Below are positions 8,883-17,621 of a DNA stretch of 64,000 nucleotides, piece after piece. The first letter of the stretch is position 1. Every line of letters begins with the position of its first letter. This DNA comes from Sulfitobacter sp. D7 (GTDB lineage: Bacteria > Pseudomonadota > Alphaproteobacteria > Rhodobacterales > Rhodobacteraceae). The notes beneath the pieces are model-generated. The model worked only from the letters and a program-made list of their open reading frames with translations, was not told the origin of the DNA and did no database searches. The position numbers and the translations under genes are program-made. The DNA lies in NCBI RefSeq assembly GCF_003611275.1, contig NZ_CP020698.1:1-64000 (forward strand), given 5' to 3'.

Positions 8883-9977
8883 CTACGGGCCGCCCGAGAC
8901 GTCTAGGAAGAGTTTCACCAAGGCGACGTTGATGAAGTAGTTATTCTTCCCAGACCGGTGCTTTTCCACAAAGCCCCGCTCCGCCAAGGTGTCGAGATAC
9001 TTCGCAGCGGTTTGTCTGCTGACATCCAGATCCTTCTGCAGGTATTCGATCCGCGTGTAAGGGTGGCGGAAGAGATTGTTCAGCAGTTCCTGGCTGTAGA
9101 TCTTGGGCAACTCATACCGCAGCCGATGCTTGACGTCCGCCATTTGCTGCCGGATACCGGTAACAATCTCGAAGGTCGTCGCAGAGGTCTCTGCAACGGC
9201 CTCGAGCATGTAGATGACCCAGTTCTCCCAGTTTCCGGTATCACGCACATCCTGCAGGTGCTGATAGTAGTCCGCCTTGTTGCGAGTAATGAAACGCGAC
9301 AGGTACAGCACGGGGATGTCGAGCAACCCGGTGCGGGTAAGGTAGAGGACATTCAGAATGCGGCCGATTCGCCCGTTCCCGTCTGGAAAGGGGTGGATGC
9401 TTTCGAATTGGTGGTGGATGAGCGCCATCTTGATCAGCGGATCAAGGTCGCTGAGACCGTCATCGTTGATAAACCGTTCCAACGCGGTCATGTGGGTGAC
9501 GATCTCGCGCGCATCCTGAGGCGGCACAAAGACGATCTCTTCGGTCTTCTCGTTCTTCAGGGCGGTTCCCGGTGTTACTCGAAACCCGTCACTACGCCCT
9601 TTCAGCAGACGAAACATGTCGATGATCGCCGAGTTGGGAATCAGGCCGCCGGTTTCACCCAACCGTGCATAGCCAAGCCGGAGGGCATCGCGATAAAGGG
9701 CGACCTCTTTGGCCGCAGGGGATTGCGGGTCGTCGGGGAAGATGTCCGCCTGAAACAGCTCATCTTGCGTCGTGACGATGTTTTCGACTTCGGAGGAGGC
9801 CTTGGCTTCCTGGAGCGCGAGGGTATCGATCAAAATGCCCTGATTTGGGATAGTCTTTGCCTGCCCCTTCAGGTCGGCAAGCGCACGGCTGGCTCGGGCG
9901 AGCGCTTTGAGCACAGTAATAGTTTCGATTTCCGCCGTCGGGGGCAGGGTGGGGATGATATAGGTCGGCTTTAACAT
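8883..9977 (-). CDS. Fic-domain protein with inhibitory motif and winged helix
   Basis: Fic enzymes transfer AMP or related groups onto target proteins. The catalytic signature HPFPDGNGR is at residues 195-203. The N terminus contains an inhibitory-helix motif of the S-x-x-x-E-N type (SSEVEN, residues 61-66), so the protein looks like a class II Fic with built-in autoinhibition. The C-terminal 70 residues form a winged-helix-like segment (LDVSRQTAAKYLDTLAERG). At 364 residues it is full length. It stands alone between an IS and a broken H-NS gene; no separate antitoxin gene is adjacent. Substrate unknown. Confidence 0.93.
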   Translation of the reverse strand: MLKPTYIIPTLPPTAEIETITVLKALARASRALADLKGQAKTIPNQGILIDTLALQEAKASSEVENIVTTQDELFQADIFPDDPQSPAAKEVALYRDALRLGYARLGETGGLIPNSAIIDMFRLLKGRSDGFRVTPGTALKNEKTEEIVFVPPQDAREIVTHMTALERFINDDGLSDLDPLIKMALIHHQFESIHPFPDGNGRIGRILNVLYLTRTGLLDIPVLYLSRFITRNKADYYQHLQDVRDTGNWENWVIYMLEAVAETSATTFEIVTGIRQQMADVKHRLRYELPKIYSQELLNNLFRHPYTRIEYLQKDLDVSRQTAAKYLDTLAERGFVEKHRSGKNNYFINVALVKLFLDVSGGP

Positions 9978-10052
9978 GTTCCCTGCCTCGTGTTAAGAAA
10001 GTGCCGCTTTGCTAACATGATCTTCGTGTCATGTCAGTAAAAAGCTGTTCTC

Positions 10053-10336
10053 TTAACTTGGGTCTGTGCCCGCCTTGAATGCGTCAACGAACCACTTCGG
10101 GTCACGCCCACGGATAGACCGGATGAGCATAGGGTTCTTAGGTGGTGAGAAATTCGCAGCGGATTGCACACGGCTGGTTTTCACCTTGGAGCCGACAAGT
10201 TCGGCAAGAGAGTAGCCCAGTTCCGGCGCAGGCTACCGCCTTTTGTCGATCTTGATAGGTGGAAGCCGCCTTCGACATCCTTCTGCATTTTCTTCAGCTC
10301 GCTGAGCGACAGGGCCTCGAGATCGAAATCAGCCAT
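10053..10336 (-). pseudogene. H-NS-family nucleoid protein, frameshifted
   Basis: The start, MADFDLEALSLSELKKMQKD, is the typical N terminus of alphaproteobacterial H-NS-like proteins. The frame then shifts: the second frame gives ASTYQDRQKA, and the third gives PELGYSLAELVGSKVK followed by RGRDPKWFVDAFKAG, the family's DNA-binding C terminus, before a stop. At least two frame changes and probably a small deletion break the gene. The plus strand shows nothing better here. Confidence 0.8.
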
Positions 10337-10387
10337 TGGTGCGGTCCGTGTCCTGAATGTTCCGATATTGATAGCCCGTTGCAGCAT

Positions 10388-10768
10388 AGGCCCGAAACTT
10401 CCGGCAGGCAGGGGCAGAAGGGCGCGAGTCGATGATCGTCACTTTCGTCACCGCCAGAGAGGTGCTGGGATTAGGTTCAGATAAGTTCGACTGGCAAGGT
10501 GACAGGGTCTGGCATGGGCTCCCCGTGCCTCTCTGTCCTCTGGGTCCTTCGTTCGACTGACAATCCCCTAATCCCGTTCGGTCTCCTGCGCCCAACCCCG
10601 CGTCAGTCCGGGCCGTGTTGGCCGCCTGTGGCGTCCTGCCCGCTCCACCCCGGTCCTTTGGAGGGATTCCGGCGTCCGTGCCGTCCGCCGTGCACGCCTC
10701 ACCCGACGGGCTTTTTCGGGTCTTGTCGAAGGGACGGTCCCGAAGACAGGAAACACAGGAGCTTACCC
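10388..10768. other. Intergenic region upstream of ssb
   Basis: No gene is recognised. The second half is a GC-rich leader to ssb with a small inverted repeat (CCCGACGGG...TCGGGT) around 10709-10729. The start codon of ssb is preceded by ACACAGGAGC, a good ribosome-binding site. Confidence 0.4.
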
Positions 10769-11278
10769 ATGCAGAGCATCGTCATCCTCGCCGGCAACAT
10801 CGGTCAGAACCCCGAAGCCCGCACCACGAAAGGCGCGAGCACCCAGATCACCAACTTCAGCCTTGCCACCTCGCGCTCCCGCCTCTCGGAAGGTCGCGTG
10901 ATGCGCGACGACAACGGCTACCGGGTCATGGACACGGAATGGCACCGCATCACCTGCTTCAACGGTCTCGGCAAGACGGTCACGGAGCATTGCGAAAAGG
11001 GCATGAAGGTCCTCGCCCACGGCCGTATCCACTACAGCAAGTGGATCGATAGCATGGGCATTGACCGCTACGGCTGCGAGATCATCGCCGAAACTTCCTT
11101 AGCCGTCCGAAATCAGCCGAGGGCCAAGACCCCGAGCTGGTCGACCGCGACGACGAGATCCCGTTCTGAGGGTGGGTTCACCCGCCGGGTCTCCCCCTCG
11201 GGCCCGACGGGACAACCCGCCGGGTTCGGGGAGCGCCGTAGCCGGTTAGGTCCAGTCTGGCGCTGGCGCACTTATTGA
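10769..11278 (+). CDS. ssb: Single-stranded DNA-binding protein with frameshifted tail
   Basis: SSB coats single-stranded DNA in replication, repair and conjugation. Residues 1-110 form the OB-fold (MQSIVILAGNIGQNPE, DTEWHRITCFNGLG, YGCEIIAET). The usual acidic tip is absent in this frame, where the product ends in an arginine-rich tail. The +1 neighbouring frame from about 11096 reads FLSRPKSAEGQDPELV and ends DDEIPF at 11169, the canonical SSB tip. A single-base loss near 11093-11097 therefore explains the altered C terminus, unless it is a sequencing error. The upstream in-frame extension from 10499 is leader. It follows a ParB-like gene and precedes a toxin-antitoxin pair, a leading-region-like context. 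Confidence 0.85.
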   Translation: MQSIVILAGNIGQNPEARTTKGASTQITNFSLATSRSRLSEGRVMRDDNGYRVMDTEWHRITCFNGLGKTVTEHCEKGMKVLAHGRIHYSKWIDSMGIDRYGCEIIAETSLAVRNQPRAKTPSWSTATTRSRSEGGFTRRVSPSGPTGQPAGFGERRSRLGPVWRWRTY

Positions 11279-11326
11279 CAAACTTTGGCAATCTATGCCA
11301 TCTTCATGACAAAGGAGATCAAGACC

Positions 11327-11581
11327 ATGGCCACGATGAATGTCTCATTGCCCGATCCGATGAAGATCTGGGTCGAGGCACAAACCAAAGATGGGCGTTA
11401 TAGCAACGCCAGTGATTACGTGCGTGATCTGATCCGCCGGGACCAGGACCGCCACCGCGCCATTGCGGAGCTGCAGCAGCTCGTCGATGAGGGCATCGCC
11501 AGTGGTCCCGCGCGGCATTTGGATGTCGAGGCATTCCTTGCCGGCAAGCGAGAACATAATCCCGACACCACCGGTCACTGA
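11327..11581 (+). CDS. ParD-type antitoxin
   Basis: The ATG at 11327 is preceded by AAAGGAGATC and gives 84 residues. The N terminus MATMNVSLPDPMKIWVE is the ribbon-helix-helix domain of CC2985/ParD antitoxins, followed by SNASDYVRDLIRRD, the second helix. The C-terminal half, rich in charged residues, would wrap the toxin. It overlaps the following ParE gene. The RHH domain normally represses the operon. Confidence 0.9.
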   Translation: MATMNVSLPDPMKIWVEAQTKDGRYSNASDYVRDLIRRDQDRHRAIAELQQLVDEGIASGPARHLDVEAFLAGKREHNPDTTGH

Positions 11582-11870
11582 ATACAGGCTGTCCCCCGCA
11601 GCTTTGAGCGATCTGGACGCGATCTGGGATTATACCGTGCGCATCTGGTCTGTTGGCCAGGCCGAAACCTACATCCTCGCGATTGCCAGCGATATGTCCC
11701 TGCTGGTCCGACACCCGGAAATCGCGCGCGAACGGCTCGAAATTCGCCCACCGGTGCGGGTGTACCGCTCAGGGTCCCATCTCATCATCTATCGGATCGA
11801 AGCCAGCTGGGTAAGCGTGCTGCGTATTGTGCATGCGCGGCAAAATTGGACGGCTTATCTCAACGAATGA
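11523..11870 (+). CDS. ParE/RelE-superfamily toxin
   Basis: The product shows the ParE pattern: EYRLSPAALSDLDAIWDYT, then ERLEIRPPVRVYRSGSHLIIYRI and VLRIVHARQNW. ParE toxins poison gyrase. There is no start codon right at the conserved N terminus; in-frame candidates are ATG 11523 and TTG 11538, both inside the antitoxin gene, the TTG having GAGG eight bases upstream. The gene overlaps parD and forms a two-gene plasmid stabilisation module with it. Confidence 0.88.
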   Translation: MSRHSLPASENIIPTPPVTEYRLSPAALSDLDAIWDYTVRIWSVGQAETYILAIASDMSLLVRHPEIARERLEIRPPVRVYRSGSHLIIYRIEASWVSVLRIVHARQNWTAYLNE

Positions 11871-11931
11871 TCCTGTCCTTGTGTCACACAAGCCGACAGT
11901 CGATATTTATCTACCACATGAGGATTTGACC

Positions 11932-12318
11932 ATGAAACCCGCTGACGAAGACCGCATCGCGGCCAATCTTGCGAAGATCATGGCCATGATCTGCATCCGC
12001 AATTCGCGCCTCGAAGACCTGCACGCAGGCACGGTGCCAACAACCAAGACGGGGGATTATTCCGATGTCCTCGTGATCGATGCGGAGGGCCGCGAAATAC
12101 CATGGCTTGAGGCCGCCCATATCGACGACGCCCAGATGGCAAGCCTGATGCGGGACATCGTCAACCGCCTGTTCACGTTTCACATCAAGAGCGATGATCC
12201 GGGTTTCCGGGAGGACCTTGATCGCTGGATGGCCGTCGCTGGCAGATGGGACGATCCGGTGCTGGATCAGGCCTTCCTTGATGCGATGGCCAGCTTGAAG
12301 TCTCGCCCGAACAGTTAG
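11932..12318 (+). CDS. Hypothetical protein downstream of ParDE
   Basis: The 128-residue product, starting MKPADEDRIAANLAKIMAM, is soluble and acidic with helical predicted character. I do not recognise a domain. The start at 11932 follows a 61-bp gap after the toxin; an upstream in-frame extension overlaps the toxin end and is unlikely. Codon use fits the surrounding plasmid genes. It may be a backbone gene or an accessory of the toxin module. Confidence 0.6.
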   Translation: MKPADEDRIAANLAKIMAMICIRNSRLEDLHAGTVPTTKTGDYSDVLVIDAEGREIPWLEAAHIDDAQMASLMRDIVNRLFTFHIKSDDPGFREDLDRWMAVAGRWDDPVLDQAFLDAMASLKSRPNS

Positions 12319-12393
12319 GTCAGCACCCGGTGTCACTGTGCCTGCGCCGGGCTGCTTGCCAACAGGCGGTACTTCGACCTCGGCCTGCGTTTG

Positions 12394-12427
12394 AGAGTCA
12401 GAGAGGTGTTGGTTGATTTAGCGACCG
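12394..12427 (+). repeat. Partial leader repeat, left of the CDF gene
   Basis: AGAGTCAGAGAGGTGTTGGT and the next bases match 13532-13565 at most positions. The two copies lie on either side of the CDF transporter gene and resemble the first part of the leader before the ParB-like gene at 3722. Confidence 0.45.
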
Positions 12428-12531
12428 GTGTGCTTCCTGTTCGGAGTGAGAGGCATTATCATTGGCAAATTCAATAGGTTGAATAGTTCATTGCCGACCT
12501 GTAATTCAAATGCCTTTATATCGGAGCAAAA

Positions 12532-13422
12532 ATGCATTCTGCGCTCAAACTTGCTTTTGGAAGTCTTGTCGTTGGGAGCATTGTTCTAGCGTTAAAGACA
12601 CTGGCATGGCTGATGACAGGCTCCGTGGCGTTGCTCTCGGACGCGCTCGAAAGCACTGTGAACCTCGCAACTGCGTTCGCCGCGCTCGTTGCGATACGGA
12701 TCGCGGCGCGACCGCCGGACGCAAATCATCCCTTTGGTCACCACAAGGCGGAGTTCTTCAGCGCCGTCCTAGAGGGGGTGATGATCATCGTAGCGGCGAT
12801 ATTCATCCTGCGGGAGGCGTACGAAGGCTTCCTAAGCCCTCGCGCGCTTGGCGCTCCGATAGAGGGCCTTCTGGTGAACGGAACGGCCACGATGCTCAAT
12901 GCGATGTGGGCCTTCGTGCTGGTTCGAAGAGGGCGTCTACTGAAATCTCCAGCGTTGGTCGCCGATGGGAGGCATCTATGGACCGATGTCTTTACGTCCG
13001 CAGGCGTCGCGATGGGAGTTCTTCTTGCACTTGCTACCGGATGGTGGGTCCTTGACCCGCTTATGGCTGCATTGGTTGCGATCAATATCATATGGTCTGG
13101 TTCTCGCGTCGTGAAAGAGTCGCTGAGCGGCCTGATGGATGAGGCGGTTCCAGAAGAGATTCTGGCCAGCATACGTGAAGCCATCTCAATCGAAGCGGCC
13201 GGAGCGGTCGAAGCGCACGATCTCAGGACCCGTCATGCGGGCAGTGCGACCTTTGTAGAATTTCATCTTGTGGTCCCAAGCGAAATGACGGTTTTCGACG
13301 CCCACGAGATCTGTGACAGAGTTGAGGTTGGTATCGCCAAAGCGGTTCCAGATGCGCGCATCACCATCCACGTTGAACCTGAGCATAAGTCAAAGCGCAC
13401 TGGAATTGTCGTGTTAGAATAG
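12532..13422 (+). CDS. Cation diffusion facilitator (CDF) metal exporter
   Basis: CDF proteins export divalent metals such as zinc, iron, cobalt or manganese in exchange for protons. Six membrane segments are visible. The metal-site segments are SDALESTVN in the second helix, HPFGHHKAEFF in the following loop, and DGRHLWTDV in the fifth helix. The C-terminal cytoplasmic domain (about residues 205-296) has the ferredoxin-like pattern with AHDLRTRHAG and HVEPE. Length (296) is normal. GGAG precedes the ATG. The gene sits alone between two leader repeats in a decayed backbone region, suggesting acquisition. Metal specificity cannot be told. Confidence 0.92.
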   Translation: MHSALKLAFGSLVVGSIVLALKTLAWLMTGSVALLSDALESTVNLATAFAALVAIRIAARPPDANHPFGHHKAEFFSAVLEGVMIIVAAIFILREAYEGFLSPRALGAPIEGLLVNGTATMLNAMWAFVLVRRGRLLKSPALVADGRHLWTDVFTSAGVAMGVLLALATGWWVLDPLMAALVAINIIWSGSRVVKESLSGLMDEAVPEEILASIREAISIEAAGAVEAHDLRTRHAGSATFVEFHLVVPSEMTVFDAHEICDRVEVGIAKAVPDARITIHVEPEHKSKRTGIVVLE

Positions 13423-13533
13423 AGCGCGTTGAATGACCATCACATCATCTCAACTGAAAGAATGCTTGGCATGGTGAGCGTTCGGCAAGCCACGTTTCGT
13501 CGCAAAAATTTTCCATCAAGCTGCGGAGTTAAC

Positions 13534-13608
13534 AGTCAAAGAGGTGTTGGTTGCTTTCGCGACGGGTTAAAGGCTGGGAGAGTGGCTTCCAGCGCCTATC
13601 ACGGAGGA
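13534..13608 (+). promoter_or_regulatory. Leader repeat upstream of the DUF932 remnant
   Basis: The sequence shares a run of short blocks, in the same order, with 3722-3807 upstream of the ParB-like gene: GTGTTGGTT, GACGGG, GGGAGAG, GGCTTCC, GCCTATC and a terminal purine-rich ribosome-binding site. It retains about three quarters identity by eye. Confidence 0.45.
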
Positions 13609-13614
13609 ATGCCG

Positions 13615-13895
13615 ATGGGTGTTGTGGAATTCTTGGACGCTGTACTACCAACAAGGGCAGGTGGCTATAAGGTAGATGTCAGCCGGGGCGAGCGGAACGG
13701 GCGGATGTCGCCCGAATGATTCAGCCGACCCGATGACGAGCAGTATCTTTCACTGGACGATCTCGCAGCCAACGTGCAAGGTCGCTACGCGCGCAGCCGC
13801 AGCCGGGTGTTGCAGACCGGCGATATCCGGGTCGAGGCGGTGCGCGACGGCCCCGCCGGTTGCAGTTGATCCTGCCGAAGGGTAAAAAACTGCTG
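13615..13895 (+). pseudogene. DUF932-type plasmid protein, N-terminal remnant
   Basis: The frame starting MGVVEFLDAVLPTRAGGYKV reads to a TGA at 13717, then continues in frame as FSRPDDEQYLSLDDLAANVQ and RSRVLQTGDIRVEAVRD. A frame change near 13858 is then needed to reach LQLILPKGK. The order R-x-E-R-N ... WFSRPDD ... SLDDL ... IRVEA-RD ... LILPG is that of DUF932 proteins of alphaproteobacterial plasmids, with the W codon changed to a stop. Everything after the first third is missing. Confidence 0.65.
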
Positions 13896-14043
13896 AACTT
13901 ATTTGTGCAAAACGACATTAACGACTTCGCAACAGCAGTCTTCTTGTCCCACGAACTGATATTTTTGCTGCGTGTGGCCGGTTTCGCGGGCGGTGGGGCG
14001 CGCTGGTTTGCGCCGCGATATCGCCCGCGATCTGCCGTCTCGA

Positions 14044-14637
14044 TCAGCCGGTGATCTTTGCGGTCATCTCGACCAGGCGCTTCGCCTGATGGGCCACTGC
14101 CGCCTTGCCGGCATCGTCAAAGCCATTGGCGTTGGTCGAGAAGCCGTAGGGGTTGCCGCCGGTGTCATAGATCGACTGATCGGTAAAACCCGGCGCGACA
14201 ATGATGGCGCCCCAATGCATCGCCGTCGTGTAGAGGCTGAGAATGGTCGCTTCCTGACCGCCATGCGGATTCTGGGCGCTCGTCGTGGCCGTGAAGGTCT
14301 TGTCGGCCAGCTTGCCGGCACCCCAGAGCCCGCCCAGCGTATCAACGAAGGCCCGAAGCTGGCTGGCGGCCACGCCGAACCGGGTCGGTGTCGAGAAGAA
14401 ATAGCCGTCGGCCCATTCCATGTCGTCGGCCGTCGCTTCGGGGATATCGCCCATCTTGTCCAGCTGCGCTTTCCAGGCGTCCTGGGTCTCGACAACCTCT
14501 TTCGGGGCCGTCTCGGGAACGCGGCGAAGGCGGACATCCGCGCCTGCGTCGCGGGCTGCCTCTGCCGCCGCCAAGGCGACGGCATGGTTGGTTCCGTAGG
14601 TCGAGTAGAAGATAATTGCGACCTTGGGCTGTGCCAT
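14044..14637 (-). CDS. wrbA: NAD(P)H:quinone oxidoreductase, WrbA type
   Basis: WrbA-type flavodoxin-like enzymes reduce quinones by two electrons and avoid semiquinones. The 197-residue product starts [19 protein letters not shown], the FMN-binding loop, and shows [28 protein letters not shown] and a C-terminal dimer region. The ATG at 14637 follows AGGAAAAGAC; an upstream extension is unlikely. It is the last gene of a leftward operon with pirin, GST, VOC, DoxX and F420-type genes, all related to quinones or electrophile stress. Confidence 0.93.
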   Translation of the reverse strand: MAQPKVAIIFYSTYGTNHAVALAAAEAARDAGADVRLRRVPETAPKEVVETQDAWKAQLDKMGDIPEATADDMEWADGYFFSTPTRFGVAASQLRAFVDTLGGLWGAGKLADKTFTATTSAQNPHGGQEATILSLYTTAMHWGAIIVAPGFTDQSIYDTGGNPYGFSTNANGFDDAGKAAVAHQAKRLVEMTAKITG

Positions 14638-14684
14638 TGTCTTTTCCTTTTCAGTTGGTTGGTTTTTCGTATCGGGCGGCATCC

Positions 14685-15593
14685 TCACGCGTGCTTTATG
14701 AAGGTGCCGTTGTTCAGTTCGAGGAGTGCCTGGCGCAATTCCTTCTGGGTGTTCATCACGATGGGGCCATGCCAGGCGACAGGTTCCTGAATCGGTCTGC
14801 CGGTCATCAGCAGGAAACGGATGCCTTCGTCGCCAGCCTGAACCGTGATCTCGTCGCCGGATCCGAAACGGACCAACGTGCGGTTTCCGGTCTGGTCGCG
14901 GATGTTCAACTCGGTCCCGCGATATTCCTTTTCAACCTTGATGCCTACAGGATCGCTGGCATCGCGGAACGTGCCGGAGCCAGCAAAGACATAGGCAAGC
15001 GCATTGGCCCGCGTGTCCACCGGAAGCACCTTACGCCGCCCGGCTGGGACCGAGACATCGAGCAGCATCGGATTGGCCGCGATCCCGTCCACCGGGCCGG
15101 TCTTGCCCCAGAACGAGCCAGTGATCACCTTGACCACCGTGCCGTCGTCATCGCCCTCGACGGGGATGTCGCAGGCGGTAATGTCCTGGTAGCGCGGCGC
15201 CGTCATCTTGAGCGACGCGGGCAGGTTGGCCCAGAGTTGGAAGCCGTGCATCTGGCCCTTGGCGTTGCCCGCAGGCATTTCCTGATGCACGATGCCCGAT
15301 CCGGCGGTCATCCACTGAACGCCGCCCGGGCCGAGCAGGCCGCGGTTTCCAAGCGAATCGGCATGTTCGACCTGACCGTCCAGAACATAGGTGATCGTTT
15401 CGATCCCGCGATGCGGATGCCAGGGGAAACCCTTGGAGTAAAGCCGTGGGTCATCGTTGCGAAAATCGTCCATCATCAGAAACGGATCGGTCAACGACGG
15501 ATCGTCGAATCCGAATACGCGCTGCAGATGCACGCCCGCACCTTCCAGTGCGGGTTGTGCTCTGCTGGTGGATGCGACCGGTCTGAACGTCAT
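14685..15593 (-). CDS. Pirin-family protein
   Basis: Pirins are bicupin proteins; several act as quercetin-type dioxygenases or redox sensors. The 302-residue product shows the pirin signature [18 protein letters not shown], with metal ligands in HPHRG and later IVHQEMP, and the C-terminal pirin domain with [10 protein letters not shown] near the end. AGGAG precedes the ATG at 15593. It lies between wrbA and a GST gene with short gaps, consistent with one transcript. Confidence 0.93.
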   Translation of the reverse strand: MTFRPVASTSRAQPALEGAGVHLQRVFGFDDPSLTDPFLMMDDFRNDDPRLYSKGFPWHPHRGIETITYVLDGQVEHADSLGNRGLLGPGGVQWMTAGSGIVHQEMPAGNAKGQMHGFQLWANLPASLKMTAPRYQDITACDIPVEGDDDGTVVKVITGSFWGKTGPVDGIAANPMLLDVSVPAGRRKVLPVDTRANALAYVFAGSGTFRDASDPVGIKVEKEYRGTELNIRDQTGNRTLVRFGSGDEITVQAGDEGIRFLLMTGRPIQEPVAWHGPIVMNTQKELRQALLELNNGTFIKHA

Positions 15594-15714
15594 GAGAGGC
15601 TCCTTTGTCCTTATGCATCCAAGATGGGCCTTGGTGGCGAAATCGTTATTGGCGAGGATGTGACATCTGCTGTGCGATAACGCGCAGATCTCAATGCCGA
15701 GCAAGCAGGTGCTG

Positions 15715-16692
15715 TCAGTCGGCCGCGACTACGTCAAGCAAACGCCGGACATGCGCCGGGCCGGCCGGCCGGATGCCCGTCGGATTCAACGCCTTGATCG
15801 AATAATAGCCTCGCGTGATGTGATCCATGTTCACCGTTTCCGCGACGCCCGGCAGCCGCAGCACGCGTTCCATATGCGCTGAAAGATGCGGGTAATCCGC
15901 GATTTGCCGACGGTTGGTCTTGAACAATCCGTGATAGGCCGCGTCGAACCGGATGAGCGTCACGAAGGCACGAATATCGGTTTCGGTCAACTCGTCGCCG
16001 AACAGATACGGGCGGTCGTCACCGAGGCGCGTCTCCAATTGGTCCAGCATCGCGAACACCCCATCGACGGCCTCGTCATAGGCCTCTTGGCTGGAGGCGA
16101 ACCCGGCCTTGTAGACCCCGTTATTGAGGCTTTCGTAAATCTGCCTGTTCAGCACGTCGATCTCGTCGGCCAAAGCGGCGGGATAGAGACGCAGATCGGA
16201 TGGGGCGATCGCTTCGAAGGCGGTATCAAACATGCGCACGATGTCGGCGCTTTCGTTGTTCACCATGACGCCGCGCTTCATGTCCCACAGCACCGGCACG
16301 GTGGCGCGGCCCGAGACAAGCGGGTCAGCGCGAGTGTAGAGTTCATGGATATATTTCGATCCGTAAAGCGGATCCTCATCTGCGCCGGGATAGCCGCCAA
16401 ATTGCCAGCCCTGATCGGTCAGCGTCGGATTGAGCACCGTGACCGGGATCATATCCTCAAGCCCCTTGAGGCGGCGTGCGATCAGAGTGCGCGAGGCCCA
16501 AGGACAGATCAGCGCGACATAGAGCCGATACCGCCCAGCCTCGGCCTCGAAGCCACCCTCGCCCGTGGGGCCGGGGCGTCCGTCGGGGGTGACCCAGTTC
16601 CGGAACTCCGAAACCTGGCGTATGAAACGCCCTTGTTCATCAGCCTTCTGGACCGGCTGCCAGTTCTCGACCCATCTTCCATTCACAAGCAT
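15715..16692 (-). CDS. Glutathionyl-hydroquinone reductase (xi-class GST)
   Basis: These enzymes reductively remove glutathione from glutathionyl-hydroquinones. The 325-residue protein has the diagnostic CPWA motif with the catalytic cysteine (YVALICPWASRT), followed by IPVTVLNPTLTDQGWQF, and the conserved KYIHELY segment. The C-terminal helical domain contains LFGDELTETDIRAFVTLIRF and YPHLSAHMERVL. Length and motifs match the YqjG/ECM4 group. It belongs to the same leftward operon. Confidence 0.94.
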   Translation of the reverse strand: MLVNGRWVENWQPVQKADEQGRFIRQVSEFRNWVTPDGRPGPTGEGGFEAEAGRYRLYVALICPWASRTLIARRLKGLEDMIPVTVLNPTLTDQGWQFGGYPGADEDPLYGSKYIHELYTRADPLVSGRATVPVLWDMKRGVMVNNESADIVRMFDTAFEAIAPSDLRLYPAALADEIDVLNRQIYESLNNGVYKAGFASSQEAYDEAVDGVFAMLDQLETRLGDDRPYLFGDELTETDIRAFVTLIRFDAAYHGLFKTNRRQIADYPHLSAHMERVLRLPGVAETVNMDHITRGYYSIKALNPTGIRPAGPAHVRRLLDVVAAD

Positions 16693-16731
16693 GTCTTGTC
16701 TCCTTTTTTACTATCAGCTTCGCAAAGCGCA

Positions 16732-17559
16732 TCACTGCGCCAGCGCGAAGGCGGTGCCCCAGAGATCAATGAAGCGGTCGCCGCCAAGGCGCTGCGTGAT
16801 CGCCTGCCGCGCCGAGGGATCGACGCCAAGAGTGATCTCATCGAGTCCCGCTTCCGAAGAATCCCGCTTGCCGGCCCGGCGGCTGTTCCAGATATTGCCG
16901 GCGAGATGGTGGTGGTAGCCGCCACTGCCGTAGAAGCTCGCGCCCGGATACGACGCGGCGATGTCAAAGCCGAGGGCATCTCGGTAGAAGCGATCCGCCT
17001 CTTTCGTGTCGCCGACCTGCAAGTGAACGTGGCCGATGATGCCGCCTTTCGGGAAACCGGCCCAAATCCGACCTTGCGCTGTGCGTATCAGATCCTTGAG
17101 GTCCAACGGGTCCGTGGCCATGCGGATATCGCCGGCGCTATCGCGCCACTGGCTTGGCGGTCTGTCGACATAGACCTCGATGCCATTGCCTTCGGGATCG
17201 GCCAGATAGAGCGCTTCGCTGACGATGTGATCCGATGCGCCCTGCAGCCGCACGTCCGTTTCGGCCACATGGCCAAGCCAGCGGGCCAGATCGCCGCGCG
17301 AGGGCAGCAGGAAGGCGGTGTGAAACAGCCCTGCCTGTTTGGGATCGCGTGGGCGCAACGCCGGGTCGCCATCAAGATGGAGCAGCGGTGTTTCTTCGGT
17401 GCCCAGTGTGACGCTGCTTCCGGCCTCTGCCAGCGGCACCAGCCCCAGAACGTCCTGGTAGAAGGATGAAACGGCATCGAGATCCCGCACCCTGAGCCGA
17501 ACGGTATCGATGCGGATCGGCGCGGCATTCATATCGAACTTTTCGGTTGAATTGGTCAT
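16732..17559 (-). CDS. VOC-family protein, catechol 2,3-dioxygenase (CatE)-like
   Basis: The 275-residue product carries two vicinal-oxygen-chelate modules. The first contains VRLRVRDLDAVSSFYQDVLG, LFHTAFLLPSR and DPEGNGIEVY; the second contains IGHVHLQVGDTKEADRFYRD and GYHHHLAGNIWNS. This fits ring-cleaving dioxygenases or glyoxalase-like enzymes that handle quinols. The ATG at 17559 is chosen because the family starts just before the first beta strand. Its place with quinone reductases suggests an aromatic or hydroquinone substrate, which is inference. Confidence 0.9.
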   Translation of the reverse strand: MTNSTEKFDMNAAPIRIDTVRLRVRDLDAVSSFYQDVLGLVPLAEAGSSVTLGTEETPLLHLDGDPALRPRDPKQAGLFHTAFLLPSRGDLARWLGHVAETDVRLQGASDHIVSEALYLADPEGNGIEVYVDRPPSQWRDSAGDIRMATDPLDLKDLIRTAQGRIWAGFPKGGIIGHVHLQVGDTKEADRFYRDALGFDIAASYPGASFYGSGGYHHHLAGNIWNSRRAGKRDSSEAGLDEITLGVDPSARQAITQRLGGDRFIDLWGTAFALAQ

Positions 17560-17621
17560 CGTGAAACCTCTTTGCGGAAGCGTGCGGGGCTGATTGCCCC
17601 GCACCATGAGGACGGATCGGA

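Noticed and set aside
13972..14790. Long plus-strand open frame opposite wrbA
   Set aside because: It is a shadow of the wrbA gene, whose motifs are clear on the minus strand; the plus frame has no recognisable features.
15886..17469. 527-codon plus-strand open frame across the GST and VOC genes
   Set aside because: Both minus-strand genes have complete family motifs; high GC causes the long antisense frame.
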